The notes under the pieces are model-generated. The model searched no databases. It had not been told where the DNA came from and saw only the letters and a list, made by a program, of their open reading frames with translations. From contig JAHLKI010000010.1 in NCBI GenBank assembly GCA_025602905.1, positions 186,001 to 250,000 on the forward strand: DNA of 64,000 nucleotides, written 5' to 3'. The position numbers and the translations under genes were made by a program. This document shows positions 13,701-24,199 of the stretch, piece after piece (position 1 is the first letter of the stretch; every line of letters begins with the position of its first letter). This DNA is from Phlyctochytrium arcticum (taxonomy: Eukaryota; Chytridiomycota; Chytridiomycetes; Chytridiales; Chytridiaceae).

Positions 13701-15643
13701 GCAACAGCTCCAGTGACAGGTGCCATGTTGTAGTGAATTGGTGGATGCGCCTTGTATCGATGGAAGATAACTGTAACGTCATCCAGATCCTCCGAGTACA
13801 TCTTCAGTAATGCGAAGTACTTTTTCTCAAAATCTAATTGGATAACTGGGCGGTTTAGAAGTCCCGCAAATGATTCGAGGAGGCGAAAGCAAGAGCTGAG
13901 GCCAGAGCAATCGTCAAAGCTCTGACTGAGGATGGTGCCCAGGCGCCGGTCAAGGTCGGCAATTTTTTCGTGGAACAATTCCAGGTCAACCTCAAAGTCA
14001 TTGATTGTCAAGTCGAGCACGTCGTACTTGAGCCTGCTGAACCCGCTCAGTGCCGTAGTGAACTCGCCAAAAATCTGCGCAACTTGAGAGCTGAGGATCT
14101 TGCCTTTGGTCCCTCCAATCTCGATTTTCTCAAGACGGTTAAACTCGATGATTGTATCGAAAAGCCCAACGATTTGCTGTACACGACCGAGAAACTTGTC
14201 CTGGCAAGCAAAAACAAGTTTTGCGTCCATATTCCACGGATTCTTGGTCTCCATCATCTGAGCCTTGTACTCAAAGAAAGTTTGCTTATATACATCGCAT
14301 ACACGAATGACAACTTTCAATCTCTCCGACGCCTCTTCAGGTTCGGATGTAAATAGCTCCGCAGGTTGTATAAAGTTCCGCGCCTGCTCGATAATGTCGT
14401 TGCAAATTTCCTGGAGAATAACAGTCAAGTGGTGTGGTGTATTGTAATATTTCGAGTTTTTCGAAATGAGTACGATCGTGTGCATAAGAGTAGGGAATAT
14501 CTGCGCCAGTTCGACAAAATCGCTAACGCCATTCAGTCGCTCAACAGTTGGCCTTAATGTCTGCAGGTAGGAATTGATATCATTGGCTTCGTCAAGGGCT
14601 ATCGCAGTAAAAATTAGAACGGGCAAATGCTATTGTTTTGTTCACATACCAGCAACGACTTCATCGAAGATCATCTTGAATGCCGGGTAGTAGGTGCTCT
14701 TGCTGACCTCCAGCAACCTTGAGATCTTTTGGATTTTCTCGTCTGTCAGTTGCAAATGTATCGATTTCAAGTTTGCTGCTTTCGCTGCCCAGAAGTCAAG
14801 CTCGACCATAGGGCCAGGATTCAAACCCTCTTCAAGTGGAGCAGCCGAATTGCTCTTGATTACTTCCTTGATCTGATGTGTCCAATCAATGACAGCAGAT
14901 TCAAGAGTATGTAAAACGCTGCGGTCGGCATCTGTAGTAGGGCGTGCTCCGTGCGGCAATGGCAGCATTGTTTTACCCTAAAGCAACGCGAGATCGTTTA
15001 GGAATCATATTGAGAGGGGCTTTAAGAGGAGAGCAAACCTTGGATTTTCCTGAAATCACATAGACTGCGCCATTAAGCTGATGAAAATGCCGAAGAACAT
15101 CATTGGCCACCACTTCTGGCCATGATTCCAAGTTCTTTGGGTTTGTCAACAAGGGTAAGTATACTTCCTCCAAAAGAACCGACAAGAACTCAAGCGGGTT
15201 TGCCGAGAGGTCGCCCATAGTGAGCTCTGAGTCGAGCTTGTCGGTGATGGCTGCACCAACTTTGTGTTTCAAGAAGTAAATAGACTTCTTTTTCAGAGAA
15301 CTTGGGAACAAGATCGCCGGCAGCAGATCTTCCTTCTGGGTAAGGTAAAAGATTATGGTACTGTAATCTTTGTCGAGAAAATCAACAATAATTTGACTGG
15401 ATAGGTATAGTTAAGCGGAAATCAATCGCACAAGTAGGAAGGATGAACTTACGCGTTCTCAAATGTTTGAAGCATCTTTTTCCATTTGTCATTCTTGATC
15501 TTCAGAGCGTTGCAGACTCTCTCTTCAAACCAGCCAACACGCGGATCAATGTGCACGACCTGTGCAGCTTCGTCTCCGTCGCCATCTTTGTTCTTCTTGC
15601 CTCCCGGGGTGGTCGGCTTGTTTGCGGCTTCGTCCGCCGGCAT
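1778..15643 (-). CDS. Axonemal outer-arm dynein heavy chain, beta type (DNAH9/11/17, ODA4 family)
   Basis: ATPase motor of the outer dynein arm that slides flagellar doublet microtubules. Six exons: 15643-15453, 15396-15039, 14977-14650, 14598-13646, 13592-12671 and 12621-1778. Their 13,596 nt sum is divisible by three and gives 4,531 aa, the usual length for this family. The last intron (12622-12670) has a TACTAATA-like branch site. The protein shows an N-terminal tail with WFEERVCNALKIKNDKW, a linker, and four P-loops in order: GPAGTGKTETTK (AAA1, ~residue 1,915), GNGGTGKSQ (AAA2, ~2,200), GNAGCGKT (AAA3, ~2,525) and GVGGSGKQ (AAA4, ~2,870). A coiled-coil stalk and microtubule-binding region follow before AAA5/6. 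The C-terminal RGPTFVWTFNLKTKE is, from memory of the family, the beta-type ending; a gamma type is less likely. All P-loops are intact, so the gene looks functional. It implies motile zoospores. Confidence 0.96.
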
Positions 15644-15997
15644 CTTGCGAACGAGTTTCGACGCGTTCTGTTCACGCGCTGAGTTCTGCCTAAAGCGCGT
15701 CAACAATACTTTTGTTCCAGGTGAACCAGCACCCTTGGTGTTGACGCTAACGGTCCGTTCGTCTGTCGGTGAATAAAACTACGTTTCAGTTGTCGGCCGG
15801 CAATACCGGTTCGTTCAACTTGCAAGCGCGTTAGTTTGTCGCGACTGCACCTGGCAACTCCGCAGCAACGGGTCGCTTGCGTAAGCGCGTTTTCGCAACA
15901 TTTGCACACACTTTGGAAATGCCACTTTATTCTAGTTACGTTTCTGTATGTTTAGGTATTTTATCATAGATACTTTGCCAAAACAAGTGGATCTACG
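15644..15997. other. Dynein upstream region
   Basis: About 350 bp between the dynein start codon and the stop of the next minus-strand gene. It should contain the dynein promoter. GC-rich ACGCGT-like words and no obvious TATA box are seen; nothing further can be supported. Confidence 0.4.
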
Positions 15998-16639
15998 CTA
16001 TTGATTTTCCTCCGAATCAATGGTGGTTGGGGGAAGGAGTCGCAATTCACCCACGATGGCAGTGACACTTTCGCGGAGTACGCTATGGAGCGAGGTTTGA
16101 ATGTTACTCGAGTGCCTTCGCACAACTTCTTCAACCGCAGGTGGCAGGTTTTGCTGGTAGACCTGATCATTGGAAGTCCCGTTTTCACTACCTGGCCTCT
16201 GCATTGTCACATTGTTGAAGAGGTCTCGAATATTCGCCAGCTCGTTCCTCAACGCCAGATTTTCACGGCGTAATTCTGCATGTTCCTGCTGCATCCGGCG
16301 AATTGTTTGGTTGTATTGCTGCAATATCTTTTCATCGTCGTCCGAAGTATTCAAATTGAGAGAATGTCGGTCCTCTGATGAAGCGTACGGTTGGAGGGAA
16401 CTGGAGTTGTCATGGGGGCCAGCATCGGAAGGGTGAGAAGATATTTCACTCTCAGTTGGAGGATCAGCTTTATTTTCATCAACGCGGGCGTGGCGAGAGG
16501 AGCTTTCATGCGGGAAATGGTTTGGGAGATCATCCAAGAACCCAACGGCGACTGCCGTGGTTGATTCTTGACTTGGAGCGGATCCGGCTCCCGGCACTTG
16601 ACTTGTTCTTTGCCCTGCGATTTCCTGTGCCTTGGGCAT
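15998..16639 (-). CDS. Coiled-coil protein of unknown function
   Basis: Single open frame of 213 aa starting at the ATG at 16639 (MPKAQEIAGQ) and ending in IDSEENQ. I do not recognise a family. Residues ~1-95 are Ser/Pro/Asp-rich and look disordered. Residues ~100-140 form a likely coiled coil (QTIRRMQQEHAELRRENLAL) with a leucine-zipper-like heptad pattern. The remainder is Gln/Ser-rich with a short helical end. There is no signal peptide or membrane segment. No basic DNA-contact region precedes the zipper, so it is not an obvious bZIP. It sits immediately upstream of the dynein gene on the same strand. Support is the frame length and the coiled-coil pattern only; introns cannot be excluded. 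Confidence 0.55.
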   Translation of the reverse strand: MPKAQEIAGQRTSQVPGAGSAPSQESTTAVAVGFLDDLPNHFPHESSSRHARVDENKADPPTESEISSHPSDAGPHDNSSSLQPYASSEDRHSLNLNTSDDDEKILQQYNQTIRRMQQEHAELRRENLALRNELANIRDLFNNVTMQRPGSENGTSNDQVYQQNLPPAVEEVVRRHSSNIQTSLHSVLRESVTAIVGELRLLPPTTIDSEENQ

Positions 16640-17346
16640 TCTCAGCTATCTTCTCGTACGGGATTTGAGGAATGTCTTAAGTACAGAGATCAGTCCCAAG
16701 AATGTGGTTGTCCCAAATTTGACTCACCTAAAGATCTATGCTAAATATCTACTTTGCTTCAACAAACGGGCGATTTTCGCATTGGCTCTTCTTATAGTCG
16801 TCGTTGATGAAAGCAAAATTTGTAATTGTGATGATATTCGTCCAATCCTCCTTACAAGATACACAATTATAGTCTCATCTCATATAAAACGACCTCGACG
16901 GGTTTCTGGCGCACATCAAAACAGACTAGGGTGCTTCTGTACGGTTTGGGCTCGGTGCATAAAACAACGACTGCGTATGTATGTCTCAGAGAGCATAAGC
17001 CTTCGTTTGTGACTTGCCCTCTGAGCTATGAAACCATAGACGGACCATACACAATGCTGCTGGAGCATTACGGCGTAGCACTGTGAGCTAGCAGCGGATG
17101 ATGCACAGCATTTACAGTAGCTGCTTGTCGCCCATTCTTATCATTCAATGCTTCGCATCAGTATAAGCCTTCAATTTTGTAGTATTGGGGAACGCGTTCC
17201 TAAGACAAAAGCCGTTTCAAAAAACTGTTTCAAGCACACAGATGAAGCGTTTAGTCTTTTATATTAGGAACTGAAGATGGGTTGAAAAACCCAAAATAAA
17301 TGAATCAGCCTTTACATAAAACACATATCGAGAATAAAATGCGAAA
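16640..17346. other. Intergenic, about 700 bp
   Basis: Lies between the 5' end of the coiled-coil gene and the 3' end of the F-box gene (both minus). It should contain the coiled-coil gene's promoter. Reading frames are short and unconvincing. No repeat or RNA gene was recognised. Confidence 0.4.
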
Positions 17347-18093
17347 CTACTTGGACCCCTTATGCGCCAAATGCTTCAGTTGCGCTTTGGTCACCCGCAT
17401 CAACCAGCCCACAGATATCTCCAGCCTTTTCAGCTCCACATCGCAATAGTAAACTTCACTGGGCATTCCCCAAATCTGGCCTGCTGTGATCCACCATTCT
17501 GGAAGCCCTTTGGCCTCAGATGATCCAGGCTCAATCTCGGGTCGCTCCTTCACCACACAAGTCATGGTCCAATCGTCCCCTTCCTGCACCAGCTCTGTCG
17601 ATTGAAAACTGCTGTTTGAAATCCGCGCCTTAAACAAATTATTTATCGCAATATCTATTCGTCCTTCAGAGTTTACAAAATAGCCGCGCACGGGCCATTG
17701 ATCTTGATCCGATTTGGGGCCGAAGACAAGACGCACATTGGCTGTATCTATTCGATCAGTTTCTCCCGTGACCCACCAGTTCTCCACCCATGGAGCTTCT
17801 AAGCCCTTTACGCCGATACAGGTAAGATCCGCTTCTTGCAACTTTTCCTGGTACAGTTCCCCATCGGTGGAAATTAGAGCGGTAATCGGATTCTCGCCGG
17901 ATGAGCGATGGCTGCTGTTGAGCCGAATGGACACAGCATGTATTACGTCCAAATACCAAGATCGACAGACCCCGCGGGTCCGCAGAAGGGTGTATATTGG
18001 CGTGTGATCAAGGACGAGTAGGAAAAGTTCGCGGGGGAGACATGAGAGTAGGCCCCGCGAGCCTGAGGAATGCAGCGTGCCGGGAACTTCCAC
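17347..18093 (-). CDS. F-box protein, 5' end unresolved
   Basis: Probable SCF ubiquitin-ligase substrate adaptor. Near the N-terminus is an F-box: LLSCLPRELFLLVLDHTP followed by LLRTRGVCRSWYLDV, matching the L-P-E-L/hydrophobic/CR-W pattern that binds Skp1. The remaining ~200 residues carry repeated W/G-rich stretches (WVENWWVTGETDR, LPEWWITAGQIWG) that look like a beta-rich substrate-binding part. Fungal F-box proteins with a PP2/FBA-like C-terminus are similar, but this is inference. The stop is at 17347. The frame opens at a GTG at 18093 with no in-frame ATG before the F-box, so the true start must lie in an upstream exon that I could not place. No signal peptide is seen. Confidence 0.75.
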   Translation of the reverse strand: MEVPGTLHSSGSRGLLSCLPRELFLLVLDHTPIYTLLRTRGVCRSWYLDVIHAVSIRLNSSHRSSGENPITALISTDGELYQEKLQEADLTCIGVKGLEAPWVENWWVTGETDRIDTANVRLVFGPKSDQDQWPVRGYFVNSEGRIDIAINNLFKARISNSSFQSTELVQEGDDWTMTCVVKERPEIEPGSSEAKGLPEWWITAGQIWGMPSEVYYCDVELKRLEISVGWLMRVTKAQLKHLAHKGSK

Positions 18094-18690
18094 CCGGTTC
18101 CTCGACCGAGGCCGGCTGCTTGGGCTTGAGTGTGATATTATTGCTTGACGTTGGCAGCTTTGTCAGTACCCCGCCGGCTTGTCGTTGGCAAGAATCTGTG
18201 TTTCGCAATGTTTTGCCCAGGGGTTTGCCAGCTTTTGGAACTTGGGACAAGTGATGACCGCACGTGTTGAAACGTTTCAACTTTCAAGTGCTCCAAGTGG
18301 CCAAGTTCCCAATTGTCAAGCATTGCCAAGCATGAAGCAATTCGGAGCATCGCCGGGCATCGGCAGAAGTACCGTACATCTTGAGGGAACCTTGCATACT
18401 GACACATACTCGAGTACCCTGAAATACACTTTCAGAGAAATTGTAGCCACACTTATGAACTTTGCAAAGCAGATCGACAGGGTAAATAATGCAGATTGTG
18501 ACCATCCTTGAGAGACAACGTGTAAAGTAGCTTTTTATATCATTTTGGAATTTGATCTCCCCTGAAAATGACAAGTGCCCAATCGATTTGTCTTGTTCAC
18601 GAACACTATCGTGAGCCTTCGAAATTCTGGGATTGCTTTCCAGTCATGCGGGGGCTCGCGTGAGAACCCAAGAAACCCCAATGACTGAGG
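18094..18690. other. Intergenic with a 16-bp perfect palindrome
   Basis: Region between the divergent F-box gene (minus) and NAA40-like gene (plus). Probably contains the missing first exon of the F-box gene. A perfect 16-bp palindrome centred on AAACGTTT lies at 18266-18281, next to CACGTG at 18261-18266. One copy of the palindromic decamer TACTCGAGTA is at 18407-18416. Confidence 0.4.
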
Positions 18691-18901
18691 TCGGGAAAGA
18701 TGGGGAAGATCTCGTACGGAAGGCCAACGAGGTAGGCCAGACTGGTGTGGTAACACTGAGCATGGAGGTAACATAGCCGGACATAGGTTACTCAGTTGCT
18801 GGACGACCCTTCCATACTTCAATTTACTCGTGCGGGGTTTGTTTTTTGCAAGATCTTGGGTAAATGCAGGAACAATACTGAAAGTTTGAGTTAGAAGGAG
18901 C

Positions 18902-19484
18902 ATTTCGTTCACACTGGAAGCCGTTGCCAGTTTGCCTGATGAAAGGATAGACTGGGCTCTTCAACTAATCAAGAGCAATCTCTACGACCAGTATGACCAA
19001 AAATCTGACCTGCAGACGCCAAGTTCTTTGTTTATGCAAACTTTGTGGTAGATATGTTGCAGCTGAAGACACTGGGTGGATGGAAGACGAGAAGCGTCAC
19101 GAAATAAGCGAAGCGGGCTGGTACCTTGTTGCCCACGAAGGGGCCGATTTGGCTGGTTTCCTTTACTTTCAATTTGTTATGGAGGGGACGACCGATGAGG
19201 ACGAGCTGCCCGTCATATACTGGTAATCCTTGCCAAAGGCTGATACCGTTTTCGCTCAACTAATCATTGAGCTCAGTTACGAATTGCAGTTTGAGGAGGC
19301 GTACCGGCGACTAGGGCTGGGCACGTACATGATGGACATCATGGAGCAGATCGGGCGCAAATATGAAATGACCAAGTCAATGCTCACCTGTTTTAAGAGC
19401 AACCTCTCTGCTATCGCCTTTTACAGGAAAAATGGGTATGATTGGAAAGACGATGCTGATCCTTGCTGTGTTATTCTATTGTAA
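18902..19484 (+). CDS. NAA40/Nat4-like N-alpha-acetyltransferase (5' end unresolved)
   Basis: GNAT-fold enzyme that, in characterised members, acetylates the N-terminal Ser of histones H4 and H2A. Exons resolved: about 18902-18990, 19052-19222 and 19277-19484. The 61-nt intron 18991-19051 and 54-nt intron 19223-19276 both have GT-AG ends, and splicing creates the family junction YCYELQFEE. Marks include RIDWALQLIKSNLYDQY, the KR-E segment WMEDEKRHEI, AWYLVA-like GWYLVAHEG, the acetyl-CoA loop RRLGLGTYM and MLTCFKSN-SAIAFYRK. The stop is at 19482-19484. The N-terminal segment (basic helix and VF-KY-like motif in relatives) should start near 18.70-18.90 kb, but no single start or splice pattern was convincing. 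ATGs further down sit inside the first intron and should not be used as starts. Confidence 0.82.
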
Positions 19485-19800
19485 TTAACGTCTTGCTCTC
19501 ATAGTTACGATATTGATGAGATTTCGCCCAGTAAACATTTATCTCCCCGGCGTGCGGCTCGAGTATCATATGAAATCTTCAGCAAACGTTTAATATGATC
19601 TGAACAAGAGGATGGATATATTGTATGTGCGCCCGTAGGACCGACTGAAAGTATATAAAAGAAAACTAAAAAAGATCTACAGATACCAAGAATTCAATAA
19701 TGATATGTGGAGTTGGAACAACAAAATTGCCATTGTGGATGTGTTGCCAATCGTAAGACAACATTTGAAACGGGCAATGGGGTGGCGAACCGTTTTCGAA
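19485..19800. other. Convergent 3' intergenic region
   Basis: About 315 bp between the stops of the NAA40-like (plus) and Sel1-repeat (minus) genes. AT-rich, consistent with two 3' ends. Nothing else seen. Confidence 0.4.
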
Positions 19801-20468
19801 CTAATTGTCGTATTTTGGTTTCCAAATCCACTGCATGGAAACCATCTGGGCACCTTGTTTTGAGGCCGCGCGGTACCATTGAGCGGCCTTCCGCTTGTCG
19901 CGCTTGACGCCATCCCCTCGAAGATAGAATTCACCGATAGCCATTTGAGCGTCCATATCTCCAAGTTGTGCAGCTATGGTCATGTAATATGCGGCCGTTG
20001 ATTTCGACTTTGGAACACCCCATCCCTGCTGGAAGCTCATAGCAAGTTCATAGATGGCAAGTGTCAGCTCTGTGGTGGCGATTCGTCTTAAAGTTCCGCG
20101 GGAGTTGGCGGAGGAACCAGATGTTAGATCTAGAACAGCCGTCTCAGTGGCTTTCTGTAAAAGCTTGACTGCTTCTCGCTCGTTTTTGACGCATCCCCAT
20201 CCATGTCGCATGGACATGGCGTACATGAAGAGCCCAACCGGGTGGCCCCGTGCTGCTGCTACGGAGAATAATAAGTCGCGACGTCCAAAACGTTATGGTC
20301 ATGGTAATAGATTGCGATGGAAAGCGGATCCTTGGTGTCGACGTTGCTGTCGGATGGTATTGGAGGTGCAGCATGGAGTGTGGGGGGTGGAGGAAGAGGG
20401 GCAGGCAGAGATGTATAGGGTATTGTCGTCGCTGGCGAGACAAGCTTGGTATGGCCCATAAAGCCCAT
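19801..20468 (-). CDS. Sel1-repeat (TPR-like) protein with a 1-nt frameshift
   Basis: Sel1-like repeats form helical solenoids that act as adaptors in signalling and ER quality control. The most likely start is the ATG at 20468 (MGFMGHTKLVS), about 85 bp below a TATAAA at 20553-20558. The first ~70 residues are Pro-rich and disordered, then DPLSIAIYYHDHNVLDVATYY begins the first repeat. Near 20266-20272 the frame breaks: the upstream frame stops just after ATYYSP, while the conserved continuation VAAARGHPVGLFMYAMSMRHG is in the +2 frame. One missing nucleotide explains it. No donor/acceptor pair in the right phase exists there. The downstream frame carries two further repeats (LAIYELAMSFQQGWG, AQMAIGEFYLRGDG) and ends in KPKYDN. 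Either a recent inactivating mutation or a sequencing/assembly error. Confidence 0.72.
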
Positions 20469-21491
20469 GCTGCTGAGAAGTGCCGAGCGTTGAACAGAAA
20501 CTCCACGTTTGGTATAGAAGGGATTTCTGGTGACTCTGTCCTCTGGTGAGCCTTTATATAAAGATGTGAGCTCCGCTCCTCTATGCTCTCCTCTATGGAG
20601 CTGGTTGAGCTGCTCTCTACTAGAGTGACATTGCAACCTTGGTTCATGCTGCTGGGCAGTGCTGCAAGCATTTTTGGGTTGTACAAGCTTGCGGCAACGT
20701 TGCAAGCCGCAGTTCCCGTGGCTGTGCCATCCGCGCGACACCACCGCTGGCACCGCAGGTTGCGTTTTGCAAGTTTTGCAAGACGAGGACTTGGACATTC
20801 CATTCCACCCACCATCTTTATGAAGAGCTCTTGAATGGATTTCGTTCGGCAAAGATTGATAGATCTTGACGAAAATGCCCGACCTGACCACCCACACTGC
20901 CACGGGCATTCCAACCCTGCTTTACTATCTTTTCATAATCAGATCTGCATGCTCGCCGTAATCCATATGACCGAAAGCGAATCTTCTTGATATGGAAGCC
21001 AAAGGAGCCAAAGCGATGTGCTATACCAGGTTTTTTACGGCGGATTAAGGCGGATCATGAGAAAGTGCCAGATATCCTGACAGTAATACACGATGGATAC
21101 TTACTTCCCCTCATCAAAACTTTAATTTAAGGCAGATTGTTAAATATAAAAGACTTGCTCTCTACAGCTTCCATGCAGCTTCAAGAATGCTCCTCCTTCT
21201 GTTTTGGCTGCCCGTTTGTCGGGTGTTTGGATCTAGGTGTTTGTCGAAGGCCTCGTCGCGAAATTCGAATAATTTAACCATTTCGAGTGTCAAATGAATA
21301 ATTCGAGCCCGGAGCACACTGGGAGCCCGAGCATGGAGCTTGCACCAAAAAGAAGAAGATCGAGTAAAGATCCAAAACAATACGACCAAAGCTTGGTAAA
21401 TCGACTGTGATAGCGACGGAGGGGCGTCTCGACTGGTATTAATTCTGCCTTTTTTTACCGCGGTAGATAAACTTGCTCTCAGACCTTCATA
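20469..21491. other. Divergent intergenic region, about 1 kb
   Basis: Separates the Sel1-repeat gene (minus) from protein phosphatase 5 (plus). It holds the Sel1 TATA box listed separately. A 75-codon minus-strand frame at 21162-21389 and a hydrophobic plus-strand frame at 20583-20834 were considered but have no supporting family marks. Confidence 0.4.
20553..20558 (-). promoter_or_regulatory. Probable TATA box of the Sel1-repeat gene
   Basis: TATAAA on the minus strand inside TATATAAAGG, about 85 bp upstream of the ATG at 20468. This spacing helps choose that ATG over upstream alternatives. Confidence 0.5.
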
Positions 21492-23259
21492 ATGACCGCG
21501 CCGGCATCCGCTGATCCTACCAAGGACGTAGAGTCAACCAAGATTGGCAAAACGGAGATGGACATTTTACCTTTGGTAGTGTCAGAGGAGGACATAATCA
21601 AAGCGGAGGAGGTTTGTTATCCTTCGGACAGAACGTTTTCCGCAGTAAGCCAAATATACTAATCGAACTTGTAATGTTTATAACAGGCTAAGGAAGCTGC
21701 CAATAAACTCTTTGCGGCCAAGAAATATGAAGAAGCTACTGAAAAGTACACAACTGCAATCTCGTATAACCCGAACGTTGCTGCATATTACGCCAATCGG
21801 GCCTTTGCATATATTCGCTCCGAGTTTTACGGGGCGGCAATCCAGGATGCGGAGCGGGCCGTGGCACTTGACCCAACCTATATCAAAGGATACTACCGAA
21901 AGGCCGTGGGAAACATGGCACTTGGAAAGATAAAGGAAGCGGTCAAGGATTTCCGTGCAGTTTGTAAAGTTGCGCCAAATGATGCTGATGCCCGCAAAAA
22001 GCTGGCGGAATGCGAGAAGGAGTACAAGCGAAGAACATTTGAGGCCGCCATCTCCTTTGAGGAGAAAAAACGGTCGGCTGTCGAATTGATCGGAGACGTG
22101 GACTCTATGACGGTTGAGCCCTCTTATGATGGACCACACTTTCCAGCGACGGGGGGTATCACATTAGATTTTGTGAAGGACATGCTCGATCATATGAAAC
22201 AACAGAAGAAACTTCACCGCAAATACCTGTATCAAATTTTGGTTGAGGTCAAAAAGTACTTTGAAGCCCAACCACCTATTATCGATGTCAAAGTACCATC
22301 AGATGGCAAATTGACAATATGCGGAGATATTCATGGGCAATTTTATGATCTTTTGCATGTTTTCTCAATGAATGGTCTGCCCTCAACAACAAATGCTTAC
22401 CTCTGGAACGGCGATTTTGTGGACCGAGGTTCATTCAGTGTCGAGTGCGTCACCACGCTGTTCGCCTTCAAGCTTCTATACCCGGACCACGTATTCCTGA
22501 GCCGAGGGAATCACGAAACTGATGATATGAACAAGGTGTACGGATTTGAGGGTGAGGTCAAAGCAAAGTACAGCGACTCTTGTTTCCGACTGTTCAGCGA
22601 AATCTTCAATGCCATTCCCGTCGGTAATCTGGTTAATGACAAGATTTTGGTCGTGCATGGAGGCTTGTTCAGCCGTGACAATGTCACCATGGACGAGGTT
22701 CGCATATCTTCAAACTAAGCAACCTTTGGCAAATTCTAACCATAACGAACTAGTTGCGGAAGATTGACCGTTTCAAGCAGCCCAGTAACGAAGGATTGAT
22801 GTGTGAATTGCTTTGGTCGGATCCACAAGAAGCCCCAGGCCGGTCCCCCAGCAAGCGGGGTGTAGGCATCCAATTTGGTCCCGATGTCACCGAGAACTTT
22901 TTAAAGCACAACAACCTTGACATGTTGATTCGTAGTCACGAAGTCAAACAGAACGGCTATGAAATCACCCACAACGGAAAATGTAGGGGTTGCCTTTCGA
23001 ATCAGGTCGTACTCTCCACGAATACTAATGGCGTCTGCAACAGGTGTGACCATCTTTAGTGCACCAAACTACTGTGACTCTGTTGGAAATAAGGGTGCAT
23101 ACATTCATGTCATGCCAGATCTGACGCTCAAGTACAACCAATTTACTGCAGTGCCGGTGAGTACTATCGTGTAGTGTGGACGTTTCTTGGCTTACTCTTT
23201 TCTAGCATCCACCAGTGCGGGCCATGCAGTATGCAGGCACATTCGGAAACATGATGTAA
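21492..23259 (+). CDS. PPT1: Serine/threonine protein phosphatase 5 (TPR-PP5, Ppt1)
   Basis: TPR-regulated PPP-family phosphatase that binds Hsp90 through its TPRs. Five exons: 21492-21611, 21687-22697, 22754-22982, 23044-23156 and 23206-23259. The sum of 1,527 nt gives 508 aa, the usual length. Residues ~41-145 contain three TPR motifs ([42 protein letters not shown]). The catalytic domain shows all metal and phosphate ligands: [51 protein letters not shown] and FSAPNYCD. Splicing recreates the conserved [16 protein letters not shown]. The C-terminal tail ([19 protein letters not shown]) resembles the autoinhibitory alpha-J region of PP5. Nothing looks broken. It is convergent with the small gene ending at 23727. 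Confidence 0.96.
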
Positions 23260-23726
23260 AGTTGAAGATGGACATATTGCCTTCCTTGACAGGCCAACGC
23301 ATGAGCGTTTCTTGGGTATCGGATCAGGAGTAGCGAAATTGTAATTATACCATGTTTTATATATTTTACAAGTACATGGAATGTACCATCTATCGCCATG
23401 TAAGATGGGTTCACACGTTCGAGCCAAACTCCTCCAAGACTCCTTCATGGTCAGGGTCACGTATCGGACCTCTTACGATCAAAACCGAACCGGGGTCTGT
23501 CCGATAAATTTCCGTTGCGAATCATGGTACTTCAACTCCGTGACCACAAGTGGGATTACGAAACTTATCCCCTCGAAAGCGTCCAAATTTCCAAATTGCT
23601 CAGAAGGACCTTGGAAGTGAGATAAATACCGTCCAAATCCCATAACCAAATGTTCATCCTTACACTGGATCCCCAAACAATGGAAAGATAGAGAAAGTGG
23701 TTCCCGGTTTCTTCTTTCCATCATCA
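23260..23726. other. Convergent 3' intergenic region
   Basis: About 470 bp between the stops of the PP5 gene (plus) and the PH-like gene (minus). Short reading frames only; no recognised element. Confidence 0.4.
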
Positions 23727-24199
23727 TCAATGGGTATCGACGATTAAAGCATTTCTCATGCCCCGTGTGATCATATCCGCAACCTCTTCTGGCAAAATTG
23801 TGTTCTGCACCTCGATTATCACCCTAGCATGCGTAGGGTGATCCTGCAAATCAAGTCCTATCGTTCGGAGGGGATCCTTAACGTAGTAAAAATCACGTTT
23901 GCCTTTCCGATGATAAAATGTGGCTGCGCAAAACGACAAGAGTGTCAAATGCAAACTTCAGGGCATAAAGCACCAGAGTTTTTACCCGCAGTAAAGACTC
24001 CCGGTAGGCAAGTGCCCTGGCGGAATCCAATGATGAAGCACTGACTCGCCTCGTCCGGACGAAGTCGAACCCGTTTGATTTGGGCAAACGGAATCACCCA
24101 CTCGCTACGTACACTTCCTGCGGCAGCGAGCTGATCGAGAAAGGGAATGTGCAGAACAACACGCTGCTTTTGAGGTTCCACTGCGACATGAATCGCCAT
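23727..24199 (-). CDS. Small conserved-looking protein, possibly PH-like fold
   Basis: Two exons, 24199-23986 and 23923-23727, with a 62-nt GT-AG intron (23924-23985); the 411-nt sum gives 136 aa. The start ATG at 24199 reads MAIHVAVEPQKQRVVLHIP. The pattern of alternating strands (VVLHIPFLDQL, WVIPFAQIKRVRL, CFIIGFRQG), then TFYHRKGKRDFYYVKDP and RVIIEVQNTILPEEVADMI, resembles small bacterial-type PH-like domains found in uncharacterised proteins (short beta-sandwich plus a final helix). That assignment is inference from pattern only. No signal peptide or membrane span. It is divergent from the WC-2-like gene across ~330 bp and convergent with PP5. Confidence 0.72.

Noticed and set aside
18993..19226. 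Frame starting MTKNLTCRRQ as the start of the acetyltransferase
   Set aside because: Its first 20 codons lie inside a GT-AG intron (18991-19051); splicing it out restores the conserved family sequence.
20583..20834. Plus-strand frame with a hydrophobic stretch resembling a membrane protein
   Set aside because: No start context, no homology pattern, and it lies in the Sel1 promoter region.
21162..21389. 75-residue minus-strand frame (ends SQNRRRSILEAAWKL)
   Set aside because: Plausible-looking end but no recognisable domain, no upstream exon found and no clear ATG-driven context; too weak to call a gene.
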